Assembly (NCBI GenBank): GCA_013398615.1 | Contig: VZSR01003805.1 | Span: 1,024,237-1,088,236 of the forward strand | DNA from: Brachypodius melanocephalos | Lineage: Eukaryota; Chordata; Aves; Passeriformes; Pycnonotidae | DNA: 64,000 nt | Direction: 5' to 3' | In this document: positions 39,631-53,632 of the stretch, piece by piece | How the letters are laid out: each line of letters starts with the position of its first letter | Numbering within the stretch: position 1 is the stretch's first letter | The notes under the pieces: generated by a model | Database searches by the model: none | What the model was told of the DNA's origin: nothing | What the model saw: the letters and a program-made list of their open reading frames with translations, nothing else | Made by a program: the position numbers and the translations under genes

Positions 39631-42600
39631 AAGCAAAGAAGAAAAGGGGGGACAAGACCTACTGCCAGAAAATCTTTTTGAAGTATTTCTTCTCTTGATT
39701 AAGAGTTCTCAGTTTGGCAAGACCTAAATCAAGATACATCAAAGAGGGTTCAAAATAAAGAGCAGCTGAATGAAAATGTATGAGATGACAGAAAGAATAA
39801 ACAATAATAACTGTGCATATGTTTAAGTCATCTTAAAGTGATTGCAGCAATATGTTAAATGTCCAGAAATACACATTAAAATAGCATCGTAATTCCCTAA
39901 GGGGGAAAAAAAATCTGCCTAAATCTTAAATAAATCTTGTTTAGACTAAACTGCATCCATTCTTCTCTTTGTGTTACAACTTCAGGAGCTTTCCCACCCT
40001 CTCTGTTTGGTTATGTGTAATGGGAAAACCACTACTGTTCTTGCTCAGATTTTCTGCGGTGTCAGTGAGTTTCTGGAGGTAAATATACTGGCGACATAGC
40101 CAAAGCAAGGATCTCTCCACCAGTTATAACTCAAATGGAGGGGATGAAGAAACAAGGGCTTATACATGCCTTCTCTTTGCTGGCATTTGTTTTCCTCCAG
40201 CTGAAAAGTGGGTTTTTTCTGATAAAAGTTTGGAGAATGTGATTAAACGTTTAAGGGAAATTATTCGCAATTCACTGCATGATACTTGAGGGTTGAAGAG
40301 AAGACCAATGGAAACAGATGTACAAGGGAAATACAGGACAAAACTCAGGAAGATAATAGGCAGCAGAAAGCACTATGAGAATAATAACATGATGGCATCT
40401 GTTTGGTTTCCATTTTCAAATTCTCCACGTTTTGGTACCTACGGAAATAATCTAACAATGAGACATTGCTAAGAAAGTTACCACAAATTTTAACTAGTAA
40501 TATCTCAGCTTTAAAATAACCGTGTGTCCTATGTTCCATTTATTTTCTTTCAGATGAAAGAAAACTTGAAAACTAATTTTAAAAGAACACAACTCTTATA
40601 AAACTATTTTTAATGGATGTTATTAATACAGATGGCTCTCTTCAGCACCATGACTTTGCACTACCTGCGTTTCCATTGTGGCACTGTAAACCCTTTTGAA
40701 CAGCACCACCATAGCTGTATCTTAACAAGGTGACAGAATAATGGCTTTCTCTCTGTTGAATTTTCCCAAGCATTCAAACTCTAGGAACCCTTGCAGTAAA
40801 TGGTTAGCAGGTAGCTAAGAAGTTGAGATTAGTATTTGGCTTTGTTATTATCTGACAGTCTATCATTATCAGTCACTAATGCCTTTCATGAAATGGATAA
40901 AAGGTCCAGGATATCACTCATGTGGCTCTCCTAAAATGCCCCTGAGGTTTTCTGGTTTGGTTTGGTTTTGTTTTATCTCTGAGTGTGACAAAATGTGGCA
41001 GACAGGAGGGCACCACAGAATACTTCTTAATCATTTCACATATGTTGAACACAAGGTATCTAAAAGATAAGACTGTGGAAATCAATGCATATATAGATGC
41101 TTTTGTCTTACCCTGTGCCAGAAAGAGTAGCACACTTACTAATGCTGCAACTCTACACAGCAGCCAAGTGCCATTTATTTGATCCTATATTTACATTGCT
41201 ACAGCTAATAAGGAAGCATACTGGATATATTTGAAAACATGAGGTGAGAAGTTTGAAATGAGAGCCAGTTTTGCATTCTGAACTCAAAAATGCCACAGGG
41301 AGTTCTATGTAAGTGTGGAATACAGCACTGTCTGTATCAGCGTATGATGCTTCACAATTTATCAAGCTAAAATATACCCTCCTTGTTTATTCTCAAGCAA
41401 TGAGAAGTCCATGAAGCAATGGATGGGGTTCTGTAGGCTGGATGAAGTTAGATTGTGTCTCATGTTCTCTCTCCTCTTACTCTCTGGTATTTCTAACCTA
41501 GCAATCTTTATAAAATAAAGGTGAGATCAGGCATCTGTTGTCTCCAGCTAATAAACCATCTCTTTTGCTTACCCTCTACTGCTAGATGACCTTTAGTCAT
41601 CTCCAGTCCAAGGCAAAAAACCATCAGTGGCCTAAGATCAGCTGAAGAAGTAAGGAATCCTAATTAAGTAACCACCAAATCCTTCCTCTCATCTTTCTGC
41701 ACCCCACTAGAGACAAATCTAATGATGTCGTAGGATATTGTGATGTGCTTTTAACTGTTGCCTACTGTTAGTACAGATTAGGATGCCTACTATGATGTGA
41801 AGGTGCTCCTGAGTAGCCCTGTAGATAGTCAAGCACATATCTCAGCAAACCAGGAATGCAGCCAAAAGAAGCAGCATCTTCCCAGAGCAGGCAAATACCC
41901 TAATAGCCAAACAACTGCAACTGAGAGCAGCAAAAGCTCCTGTCAGTCCACCCAGCCCTTAATGGGACACACTGGCACTTATTTCTTCTTAGTCTGCTAC
42001 TCATCTGCCAATTTTGCAGAGTCCTAATTCCACTTGCCATGTTCACAGGTGTGGTCTTGGCCCTTATCAACTCTTCAAAGCTCCTTTCCCAGCTTCTCCT
42101 CCTTTCTCCCTGCCCTGCAGTGAAGCTAGAAGCTCCCAGGAATGTCCCAACACCTCTTGGATCAGTGTTCAGATAATTTTTGCCCTTCCTGATACTACTG
42201 TAAACAATGGGGATGATTCCCTCTCTGCCTGGTCAGTTTGAAGCTTATCTGGGAGAATATAGTTAGAAAAGGCAGTTTCTTGTTTAAAAAACTCATCACA
42301 ATACTTGGGAAAATAGGCTCCTACTGCCTTGAAACTGCAAGAGCCTAGTGTTTATCAATTATCTGTTTGCCCAAACCACATTTGACTTATGTCTACATTC
42401 TCTTCACCTCAGTAACATCCTCCCTTGCCATTCCCATCGCCTTCTCCCCACCTGGTGCCATCTCTTGTCCTCTGTGTCTTCAGGAGCTCCTTCTCACTAA
42501 TCCATCAACTTTCCCAACCAAACCTCAGCCTCTCTGACACAGATGAAACCAAACCTAAAATGTCCCTCCAACTCCATTGCAGCACGGAGATCCCATCTTC

Positions 42601-45259
42601 CTTTTGTGGCCATTCTGGTGCTGTGCCCCTTTCTTGCTCCTCCTGCCAACTCTGTCCCAACACGAGGGCCACGGCTGCAGGGGAGCACTCCTCTAGGACA
42701 GGGCACTCATGTACCCAGCTGAGCCACTCTGAGGACAGCAGCACCACCAACCTACTGCAGCTGGGCTGGGAATTTCACCAGCTCCAACAAGCCCTCATGT
42801 GGTAAGACCTTCAGGGCACGGACTGTCTGCTCTGTCCTCTGCACAGAGGAGGCACTGGGCCCTGGAGCATCAAAAGGAATGGGTGTGGGTAATTCCTTTA
42901 CATACATCAGTACAGGGCATTAAAAACACCTTTCCAGGTTTCTGAAAGTCTAAAGGGAGACAATTATTTAAAAAAAGCCCTTCCCCCTCTGGCTCAGCCT
43001 GTAAATACAGTAATTTCCATATTATTCTGTTAAAGAAAAAGACATCTACTCTTACACTTGTGAGTAGTTTTCTGCCCTCTATGGGATTACTCGTATTCAT
43101 AAAGCTAAAATGGGTCTCTGAATGTCTCTTCAGCATGAGTATCAGCATGACTTCTGATAAATTAGCATTTAAAGGCTACATAAAGTATATATAAGACTAT
43201 ATAAAGACTCTATTAATATTCTCAGCACTGCAGGAAAATGCTAGGTCCTTCATGTTTATACTAAATATTGTTTTTATTGGCTGAGTTTTAATGAATGAGT
43301 TAAAATACTAGGAGATAAATGGATAAATATTTTTTTTTCTTTAAATCTGGAAAAGCATTTTAGAAACATTCTCATACCATTATATTAGTCCCAAAATGTA
43401 CCTAGCATGATGTTAAAGGTGAACGATATTACTAAATATAAAGAAATCATGAAGAAGGTTAGGTGTGTACGGCTGAGAATAGTTTTGGAAGGAAAATTAA
43501 CTTTCCAAGTTTGCATTCTATCAGAAATAATTTCTTTCAAAAGTGAGTGTGCTTCTCACTGCCAAGAGACCAACATTATGTGTGAAGAGGAATCCATCGA
43601 GTACAGTGCTTGCAGCTGTGAGTACTAATGCTGGATGAATGACTGTACACAGAGCTGTAGGTCTCACTGGACCCATCACGTTGTTCCCTGTTTGTAATAG
43701 TAAATCAAATTCTTTGTCCAAAAAGAGTCACCATTTACTGCTGAATGGAGTCATATGATTGTTTCTTAGCCACATGGCACGGACTTCTGTCCACTAAATG
43801 ACTGACCTACATTCAGGAGACACGCCTGAGAAGATCACTGCACTTCAAATTCCACAATGAAAATCAACGAGAAAGCTTTTTAAGAACAGAATGTGAGAGA
43901 GCAAGCTTATTCATGAAAGAAATGCAAGACTCTTGAGATATTTTTGTCCAAGTTCTACATCGACACTGCCATATATTTCATTAAATTGTTGGAGATGTCG
44001 ATTTTTTAAGATTTTGCCATCCTCTCCTTGTCTACAGAAATAGAGGGAGGGAATTGTCAGCTGTTCTTCAATGTTTTACATTCAGTTTTATCTTTTCAAG
44101 TAAACAGCTCACCAACCTTCTTTCTCGGGGACTTCATGGCTCCCTTTCCCATCTAATAACTGACGCATGGGATAAATACTTCTCATTCCTAGGCTTTGCT
44201 CCATGACATCATGTTTACATACTTCAAGACTTCACTTCACCAGCTCTGTACAGATTAGTTACAAGAGTGTGGTGGTCTTGGACTTGAAATATTTTTAAAA
44301 CAATACCAGATAAAAAGCAATTTTTTAACTGAAACATGCTTTCCTTTGTGCAATATGGTTCTCTATAGGATTGACCACAGGCAGACCAAAATACTATTTA
44401 GCAATACATTATTGCAAGCATCACTTGACACAGATTTTCAGCTTTAATACTCTCCATGATCTACAAATAAATATTTTCATGCTCCTTTTCCTGTTCCCTG
44501 AATCTGTTGGCTCCCCAGAAACACAGGTCTTCCAAGCATCCATTCAGCCTCCCTTTTCAGCAGTGTCTTCAGTGGCTCAGTCAGAATCTCTTCCTGCTAA
44601 CTTTGCAGGTAATATTTTTTGAGGTTGTGCTTTATCCTTCCAGGAATAGAAAAATTGTAAGTAGGATGCACAGATTCAAAACAGACCAAAAATCATCATT
44701 TTTTTTTCTGCAAGATGAACCACTAAGAGGAAAATAATCTATAACCTCTCACTTCTTGAGAGCTCCCAGCTGTAACAAATCTGGTGAGTTCATTAGGTTA
44801 ATATCAGAAATATTATTTTGCTTTAAAATATTTGTGAATATACAAGGATGATAGAGGTGGTCATTTAATGTTTTCTGATCATAGAGGGTTTAAGAAGTTG
44901 CAATATCAATGAAAAACTGAAGTCTGTAACCCGGAATACCAGTTACAATGCAATTCATTGTAAGCATATATTTGTTATACAAAGAAAATCAGGAGTCAGA
45001 AAATGTCAGGATGGAAACTTGTCAAACACACACAGCTAGGTAAATATGCCTTTAGATAGTGTAGTAAATTGTAAGTGGAATGTATTTTTTTTTAGTAAAC
45101 ATAGCATTCAGCTAGAATTTGAAATTGTCATTCTCAAAATGTTGTTTTAAAATAGACCAAAAAATAACAATCAAAGCGCTAATCCATATACGGGAAGCAA
45201 TTTGGGTACTCTGACATCAATAGTTTTCTCCTTAACTACAAAAGATCCCTGAAACTGAG
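39471..45259. other. Noncoding sequence, no gene recognised
   Basis: Apart from the poly-A run at 39600-39627 and a TTTGG-rich run at 40953-40974, no structure stands out. The frames at 42425-42805 plus (126 codons) and 42505-42750 minus lie in a C-rich stretch, overlap in antisense and show no domain. Confidence 0.5.
39600..39627 (+). repeat. Poly-A run of 28
   Basis: This is the longest mononucleotide run in the window. It continues into a purine-rich stretch that reaches about 39651 with a single C. No AATAAA or variant hexamer is visible in the 30 bp upstream, so a retrocopy tail is not supported. Confidence 0.92.
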
Positions 45260-45312
45260 AAAAAACAAAACAAAACAAAACAAACAAACAAACAAAACAA
45301 AACCAAAAAAAA
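45260..45312 (+). repeat. (AAAAC)n/(AAAC)n simple repeat
   Basis: A tract of AAAAC units passing into AAAC units and ending in a run of A. It is the same type of A-rich repeat as at 39.4 kb and 30.4 kb. Confidence 0.92.
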
Positions 45313-46785
45313 TGAAAATATTCTTGTAGGGTACTCTACAGAGGGAGGAAAACAGAGACTCATGGAGAACACTCAAATAATGGTGCTAAATCTGCAAATT
45401 CTTCAGGTGTTTGCCAATGGCTGAGGGACAGAGAGACGAATAGAAAAGACCTGACTGAGTCACCAGACCCATTTTGTATTCCCTTCTGCAGAATTCTGTA
45501 AACCAGAAGTCTTTTCTGGTGCCCCCAGATCTAAATCTCAGACTGCCATGATACATGTTTACTGAAATAACTGAAATAATTACTAATATATAAACCAGAG
45601 CAGCTTAGAAATTCAGTAGAGCTATAGCAGCTGTGAACATGTAAACCCATCTTTTGATATTTGCCATTGTGCACAATGGCTTCCCTCTGCCTTCTATTGT
45701 TGTAGTGCTCCTTGTATTATTAACTCCCACTTTTTCTGATTCACACTTTATTTCCTGAAAGAGAACTTTTCTTTTTCTAAACATCTTTTTCAGTCAAAGT
45801 ACTTTCTGCATCTGCTCCCCGTCTCTAGCCTTATAAAGGTGTCCCCTTGAAAGGCTCCACTTCAATTATTCACTCCTTCTTCCCCTGAGGTGCTTCTACC
45901 CTTCTTGAAATATCCTCCAAAGCTCTGTGTTGTGAAATGAAACATTCCAAAGGAGATTTCAAAGCCATTGTGAATCTATCCAAATAGAATGCCCTTTTCT
46001 GGTGTTTTGAGTTTGGGGTTATTTAGTATTGAGGTCTGTATTTGAGCTTGGAAATGTAAACAGAAAAAAATTTTAAAATCCACCTCCACCTCTTAGCTGT
46101 TTTTAAGAATAGTTTGTTGCCAAGAAGCAGATAAATGTGAATCTGCTCACTGTTCCACCTCTATTCACTAATCCAAGGCTCTGTCCCAGTGGTGTCAACA
46201 ATTTAAGATAGGCAAACTATATTGAACTGAAACTTAAATTCATTTTCTTATATATTTGTATGTTTATTTCTATGTATTACAGGTAGAATGAGAAGGACAT
46301 TTAACAAGAGTGGTAAATCAATCTGTGTCTTGTTTCTGGTAGTCTTAGAGAGTACTATGGGTGGGGTGTGATTTTAAATGCCTTGTATACTGAACATTCA
46401 ATTTCTGTCCTAAATTTCCATTCACAGTTCCACATTTTGAAGGACTCTTTCATTTCTTCTCCTAGGGTATTTCCTAGTTTGCATGATAAATTCCACAGAA
46501 GTCCTCCAAAAAGGAAAAAAATCTCTGAGAATTTCAGTAGGGTAAATGAATTTCAGAGAACTGAGAGGAGGGTGTTTCAGCTTGACATCTTGCAGATCAC
46601 TTATACTGAAAGGTGTAAATTTATAAGAAATTACACGTGATTAATCTTCTTGTATATGCTCATTTGCATTAACCTTAGGAGAAATATTAAAATCACTTCT
46701 TTATACACACACAATGGATACTTGCTGTATATTTTACATTTGGATGTAAAGCTGCAAGTGAAGCTGTAGCAGAATGTGTCAGCAG
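45313..46785. other. Noncoding sequence, no gene recognised
   Basis: It contains a perfect 18-bp palindrome (45663-45680) and a perfect 9-bp duplication, ACTGAAATA twice, at 45561-45578. No exon or transposon was recognised before the CR1 stub. Confidence 0.5.
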
Positions 46786-46899
46786 TGTGTTGGATGGGGA
46801 TTTCTGCAAACTGGAAGGTGTCCCTGCCTATCACAGGGGGTTAGAACTAGATGATCTTTTTAGTCCCTTCCAACCCAAACCATTCTGTGATTCTATGAT
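46786..46899 (+). mobile_element. CR1 LINE 3' end stub
   Basis: This is only the last 110 bp or so of a CR1 element, in plus orientation. It shows the CR1 3' UTR signature: a CCCTG...CAGGG short stem (46822-46838), GGGGTTAGAACTAGATGATC, TCCCTTCCAACCCAAACC and the final CATTCTGTGATTCTATGAT. In this family the 3' stem and octamers are recognised by the element's own reverse transcriptase, which is why even very short copies keep them. Severe 5' truncation is typical for CR1. The octamer end is better preserved than in the copy at 16.5 kb. Confidence 0.93.
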
Positions 46900-49800
46900 A
46901 TGTATTATATGTATACATAGAAACACTGCAAAATGTATTGTGCACTTGTTCAAAACAGCTTCATACAGATTAGAGAACATGCTGCTCTTGCCATAATTTC
47001 AAAACCAAAATTTTTCTTGATGTTTCGTTTTCTTGAAATTTTGTAAGCACAAAACGCAGGAAAGAATGTGATAATGGAAAATGAAAGTTAGTTTGGTTTT
47101 CACTGTAGAATAGTTCCTGTCATAAAAAACTGTGTTAACCATCTTAAGCAATACTAAAAATTTTAAATTGTCTTTACTGTAGACCACATGCTGGAAAAAG
47201 ACTCCACACACATAAGAAATTGACTTCTTAATTTTATATCATCCCAATTCACCTGTTTTCTGATAATTAGCAGCTGTTGTCTGATAGACACCATTTCCTA
47301 CACATGCTTTTGCTCAGTGTTAGTATGAGAAAAGCTTGCTGAAGGCAGGACTATTTTTGGCCCAGCAACACTTATGTTGCTATGTGCTCTCAGATTACTG
47401 GGCAGATAGGCACACAATGAAGTCAAACAGCTGGTCTGTAAAACTGAGAACACTGTGTGGTTTCCTCCACTGGTGCTTATTTGTGTATAAATACGCACAA
47501 ACTACGGGTAAGGAAAGGTTATTTTTCTCTAGATAGGCTTGTAAGAGAAAAGACCCACATCCTGCATCCTGTTAAAACCCTCTGTTAAAGTGCAGTCAGA
47601 ACCCCTTAGCAAGTTCTGCGAAATCACTCCGTAAAGTTGTGCCTGTAACAGTTTGTACCTTCTGTCACACTGAGTAATTTAAAGTTGATCTTAGTTAAGA
47701 TAGGAGGAACATGTGAGGGTGCTTTGATTGTTGCCCTCACAGCAGAGCTGGTGGCTGCAAACATGGTATCACTTTCAGTTCAGGTCAGATGGGGGATCCT
47801 TCCAGGGCCTTTGCTAAAAACTAGACACTGCCTTCTGTCTAACACTGGACTCAGTGCTTTTCACCTATCCTTTCCTTCCCTTGACCCATTGGACTGGTCA
47901 CCTGCTGAAATACAAGCCAAGCTGTCTCTGCAGGTTACAATAAGCACCTCAACTTGAGCCCACATATTTTATTAACTAATGTAGCACCCCTAAGGCAGTG
48001 AAACACACCAATGAGCCTGATGGGCTTCCTGCAAGGAAGCTGTGATACTTAGTGAGTTGGCCCACACCATCAATATGGAGAACTGCAGCTTTTACCACAG
48101 TAGGCAGTATAAGAACCTTGATAAACACCACACAGAGAAGAGACAAGAAGCCCTGTATTAGATATTGAGATAGGTGAGTTTTCTCAATCATATGCTTGCC
48201 TTATGATGCATTTTCTGGCTTATTTATGCACCACTAATGCAGATAAAAGTTCTACATCCTGTCTCAGTCACAGATACACTTACAGAAATAAATATTTGTG
48301 TCATTACCTAATGCAGGGCTCCTATGGAAGCAGGTAGGTGCCTCTGGTCTCCGTGCTGCACTCCCCAAAAACACTTCTGCAGAGAAGGCAGGAAAACCAT
48401 GCGTGTTGGGAACACAGCCTGCAGTGCTCTGGCACAAAGAGCAGGGCTGGAGGAGGCAATCAACCCCGGCCTTCCCCGTTTGCCTTTTCCTGTTCTGCTG
48501 GGATTTTTGGGACAGCATAGGGCACCAATAAGATGGTTTTGTATTCCACTAGAGTAAAGGTAGGTTTTTATAGTGTGCAAGTGAAGCTGTATGAAGATAT
48601 GTGAGAAGGACACCCGAGGTACAGAAGACTCCAAACCCAGCAAGGCTTGTCCTACTGCATGTGAGGGGGTGACCCATTAGTGTCCACCTTTCTCCCACAA
48701 AAACCCTCCCAGCAGGAGCCTGCTGGGCACTAACAAACATGGTCATTGAGCAACAGCTTTGCTGCTCAGTGTTTGGCTCCCTGTCCACCATGTGGCAATA
48801 GAGATGCCCTCTCCAGTCACAGGGATGGGGAAGCATGGAAATCTGCTCCACTTCACTAGTAATGGCAGAGTCTTCAGTCTGTGACACATATTGTGTCATT
48901 TTCAAAACTCCATTAGAGGAATGAAAAGAGCTGTGACCCCACTTTCTCCATAACTCCTTTAGGACATGTAGTTTGACCATGTATGCATTCCTCCTCTGAA
49001 TTAGACCACCCTATTTCGTAACTGCTGTAATTTGCTTTGAGTTTTCTGAAGGAATTTAAGACCTGTTTTTCAAAAGTCTGACTACAAAATGGATATGTGA
49101 TGATAAACTTTGGTCCTGCTGCAATACAGTGTTTCACTTTTTCTTCCTGCAGATTAATGAGGTCAAACAAAATCAGGCAAAGACCACAAGTTTCAGGTTC
49201 TTTCTTCCAATGAATCTAATCCAAGCCATGACATATGACTTAATTCAGTGAAGCTCTTCATGTTATAACTGGATCCACCCTAGCAAGAGAGTCCCCCAAA
49301 GATATTTTTTGCTGAAGATGAACGGGTGTTGCTGAGAGAAGAATGTACTAGTCTTCATTTCAGAGGCATGTTCTTTGGGTTTTGGTGGTGTTGGGATGTA
49401 TTAGTTCTCTGGATGGGACATATCTTGTATACCAGTTAAGATAAGACTGGAAAGGCCATAATTTTATTGAGGGTGTGAAAGGGGAAATCCCAGCTTTGAA
49501 ATTCTTCATTATTCAAACATATCTCTTGGGCATATTAAAAAAAAAATAATCTTAGTTCAGACTTGAAACAGGAGGGGAAACCCCTGAGAAGACAGAAAAG
49601 GAGAACCTGACATTTACTTAGGACTTTGCAACTGGGCTATTTCTCAGGAAAGTGCTATTCAAGCTGGAGAATCACAGGGTTCAGCTGTTCAGCTTCATCA
49701 GCTGCAGAAGGTTACCAAGAACACTTGTGTGGTTTCTACCTACCTTCAAGTCCCTGACTTCAGGCATCTTTTGGAAATTTGCTGATTAACCCCTGAAGCT

Positions 49801-52737
49801 TCGTATTTTCTTTTCCCTATCCTTTCTAGGCTTTTAAATCCTTTCTAGTGCTGTTTGTAGAAGCCAACAACTGAAGACAGCAAATCCACTCTATGAAAGC
49901 CACCTTTCCTTTCTGCAATGTTAAAAAAGACCAGTGGGAGAAAGCAATTATCAAGGACCTGCTCCTGCAGTACAAAAACATCAGTCAGTAGAGAAAATGA
50001 AAATATTATACAGTAAAAAGCAGATCACCAAAAGCAGATGAGCCTAAGGGAGAAAAATACCACTTTGATCTAAAATACTTTTTAATGTCAGTCATATCCA
50101 ACGTGATGGAAGAGTTTTGTCTCCCACCATAATTTTATTATGTTTCAGTTAAAAGTATGCAAATACGAGTCTGTTCAAGTACACGCTAGACAAAGATCAC
50201 AGCCACATTTTAAAAAATGAAAAATCCTAAAGAAAAAGAGAACCGTATATTTCATTTTAATGATTACACTTTGTATACACTTTTTGATTGGTTGGTGTCA
50301 GGGAAACTAGTGATGGGCTAGAAAAGATTCCGTGGTAATGTGAACCTCAGAAGTGTTGGAAATGTAGAAAGAGTTTTGATATTGTGTATAAAATTCTGGA
50401 TGACTCCTGGGACTTACATAGTATAAATGGAGAGACACTTAGCAGTAGAATCTGTGGTTTTGGTGTACAGCACAAGTCACCAGCTACCCATAAAGCAGCA
50501 CTCTCTTTTGACCATAAAGAGGCAAATGAAGCTGCAAAGAGCGTTAGGCAAAATGACGTTTGTTAGAACAGCATGGGGGAAATCAACCCGCCTGGCCTTG
50601 AGAAGAGCTAGATTGTATGAAATGGATTACATGACATGATTGCCTGAAATAGCAGGGGCTTGTGTTCCAGGAAACCTGGATCTGCTTGTGGAAATCAAAG
50701 TAAAAACAAGATTGAGAAGACAAGGGCTACTTAACTTATTGAAAATATACCTTGGAGCAAGATGGTAATTGTCATGTTTGCAGTAGCCTGAAAGCTATTA
50801 TTTATTCAGCTTTTTTGTAGAATCGAGAAGCAAGGACTCAGACAATCCTTTGTCTGTACACAGCAGTTTTGCTTCATTTTCTGTAATCACTGAGAATCTT
50901 TACTGACACTGAATTAGAATATTCAGGAACAGGGAGGGGAAAACAAAGATGCTTTCTTGCTTTGTTGATAACTGGACAGAGAAAAAAAAAGATATTCATA
51001 AGGCAGGGTGGTAAAAGGATGACCATGAGGCCTGAAATTATTCAGAAGCAGTGGGCATTGGCAAGGCAAGTGCCACTCATTTATGGCAAAGCTGTGCACC
51101 TCCAAGCAGGATCTGTGATAAGGCCGTGCTATCACAGCAGGTCTGTGTGTTATCTGCTGCAGAAGGGTGCACCACTCCCCAGTGTAAGCACTGCCTGGCA
51201 ATACACAATCAAGTCTTGTGACACATATTCTAAAGGGATATACCAATTAGCTGAATGGAAAGAAAACTGTTTCCATACATGATTGAGCTTTCATGGTATT
51301 TGTATACAGGGCCTGGGGGGTGTGAAATGAGTCATGGGTAGCTTCTTTTTTAGAAGACTGTTGAATAAGTTATTAGACAGGGAGCTACTCTCAGGCCAGT
51401 GTATTGGCCTGAAGGAATAGGTAAACACAAAAAAAAAAAAGAATGAAGGGATGAAGAGAAAGAGCAGTTGCTCACACAATACTGTCCCGCTTCCAGGCAA
51501 ATAGACTTTCTAGTGTCTTAAATTTCTTCCTCTAGTAACAGACTGAGGGCTGTACTGAACTTTAAAGGCCTTCATTAGTTGCTAAGTTATGCTGAGACCA
51601 ACCACGGTGCAGCTATTCAATAGAGATATTTCATTATTTTGTTGCTAGACTGCTTAACCTCTCAGTACCAGAAACAAAAAGCCCCAAAGACCAAGCACAA
51701 ATTAGAGCTGTTAATCTTTAGGACAGCTGATCTTTCTAGACATTCTGGAACACACATCTTTCTTCTTGCTAACAGTAGAGATTGCTTCTTAAAGATTCCC
51801 TCTAGTATCAATGAGAACTGTGTGACTGTTTCCTGTAAATAAGCATTTTTTTTTCCATAACCATTTCAAGCTCAGCCACATGGAATTAGCTGACATTTGT
51901 TCATTCTTGAGGATTTGCCTCTCCTAACAAAGATATTTTTGCCCAAGATTACTGACCAGCCAGCTATGAAGCCATTCAGAAGCATGCAAGAGCCTGTGCA
52001 GGGAAAGGGGAGATTTTGGTACATTGAAGTACCTGTGGGCAGCTGAGAGGTTATGTCCACTTAAAAGAATGATGTCTGCAGCAAGAGGAGATCTTTTCTT
52101 TAGGAGTTTTGTTCAAGCTACCAAATAAAATTATTTCTTTTAAATTAAATAGTATGACTCATGCTTGCACCATATCAAATCTGGTTTGATTTTGATGCAG
52201 TCTGTCTCCCAATCCCTGGATTCCTACTCCAGCAAAAGCAGCAGCTAACATGAGATGATGTTCCACCATTTCCTGACAGTCTTCATCAACAAGAAAATTA
52301 AATTGTGACACTGCATAAATAAGGGAATATCAAAATATGGTCACTGAGAGTGGACTACATGGTGCTCTCCACACAGAGGGAGATTCTGCTTCAATCATAT
52401 TTGCTGATGTCTGTTAATAGCTACTTGAAAGAGAAAAACACACAGATTTCTCTGGCCCTTCCTCCCTTCAAAGCTCTTCCCTGCAGTGTCTGTTTTACTA
52501 AAGTCTCCTCACATTATAAATGCAACCTCAGAGCTCATTTTAATTACTGCAGTAGATCATCAAAAGTTAGACTTTTTTTAAAATTTCTGTTTTCAATCTT
52601 GTTTGTGGCAAGAGACAGGACAGGAATAAATTGACTTCTGACTGAATTTCACCATGAAGAAGTATGCAAGGCTCTTGAAATAATAAAAAAATTCCATATT
52701 CAATCCCCTCTGCACAATGAGTCTCAGCATTCCAACG
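46900..52737. other. Noncoding sequence, no gene recognised
   Basis: A moderately GC-rich stretch at about 48.3-49.0 kb is open in several frames on both strands (longest 48549-48980 minus, 143 codons), none with a domain that I recognise. Another hairpin with 8-bp arms lies at 51391-51412 (TCAGGCCA, GTGTAT, TGGCCTGA). An A12 run lies at 51429-51440. Confidence 0.5.
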
Positions 52738-52780
52738 TGGACTACATGCAGACAGTGGGACTCAATGCACCTTCAGTAAG

Positions 52781-53330
52781 TTTGAAGATGACACTGAGTG
52801 GTGCAGTTGATTCACTGGAGGAAAAGTGACCAGAAGGACCTTGACAGAATTGGGAAAAGGACCAAATGAAAACTTCTTCAAGTTCAACAAGGCCAAGTAC
52901 AAGGCCCTGCACGTGGGCTGGAGCAATCCCCAGTATCAGTGCAGACTGGGAGCTGAATGGATTGAGAGCATCCCTGGGGAGAAGGACTTGGTGTACAGGC
53001 AGATGAGATTCAACATGAGATGCTGATGTGCTCTTGCAGCCCAGAAAGCCAAGCATGTCCTGGGTGCATCAAAAGTTATGTGGCTGCCAGCCTGGGAGAG
53101 GGGATTCTGCCCCTCTACTCTGGTCCCGTAAAATCCCATCTGTAGTACTGTACCCAGTCTGGGGTCTCCAGGATCAGAAAGATGTAGATCTGTTAGAAAG
53201 GGTCCAGAGAAGGTCATGAAAGTTTTCAGAGGGGTGGAACACCTCTTCTAAAAAGTAAAGCTGTGAGAGTTGGGGTTGTTGATCCTAGAGAAGGGAAGGC
53301 TCTGGGGAGACCTTATAGCAGTCTTTCAAC
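52781..53330 (+). pseudogene. CR1 ORF2 C-terminal remnant
   Basis: This is the end of the CR1 ORF2 protein. FEDD at 52781-52792 stands where the catalytic FADD box belongs (Ala to Glu, two aspartates kept). The same frame then hits TGA at 52808-52810 and continues with FNKAKYKALHVG and QCRLGAEWIES (52883 to about 52970), a strong match to the post-RT segment of avian CR1, up to a stop near 53026. After a frame change the sequence reads QKDVDLLERVQRR (about 53175-53215), followed by a decayed version of the LRGDLI-like end near 53310. No functional enzyme could be made. Confidence 0.88.
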
Positions 53331-53632
53331 ACATAAAGCCTTATAACAAAGATGGAGACATTTTACCAAGGCCTGTAATGACAGTAAAAGGAGAAAAAGT
53401 TTTTTAAAAAAGAGAGTAGATTTATTTTGGGCATGAGAAAGAAATTCTTTTATAGCAGTAGTGAGGCATTGGAACAGATTGCCCATAGGAGCTGTGGATG
53501 CCTCATCCCTTGCATTGTTCAAGGCCAGTTTGGATGGGGCTTTGAGCAGCCTGATCTGGTGAAAAATAAACATGCCTGTGGGGTTAGACTAGATGAACTT
53601 TAAAGGTCTCTTCCAACCCAAACCTTTCTCTG

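Noticed and set aside
51391..51412. Hairpin TCAGGCCA / TGGCCTGA with a 6-nt loop as a terminator or RNA element
   Set aside because: Vertebrate genes do not use such terminators, the stem is short, and its frequency matches chance.
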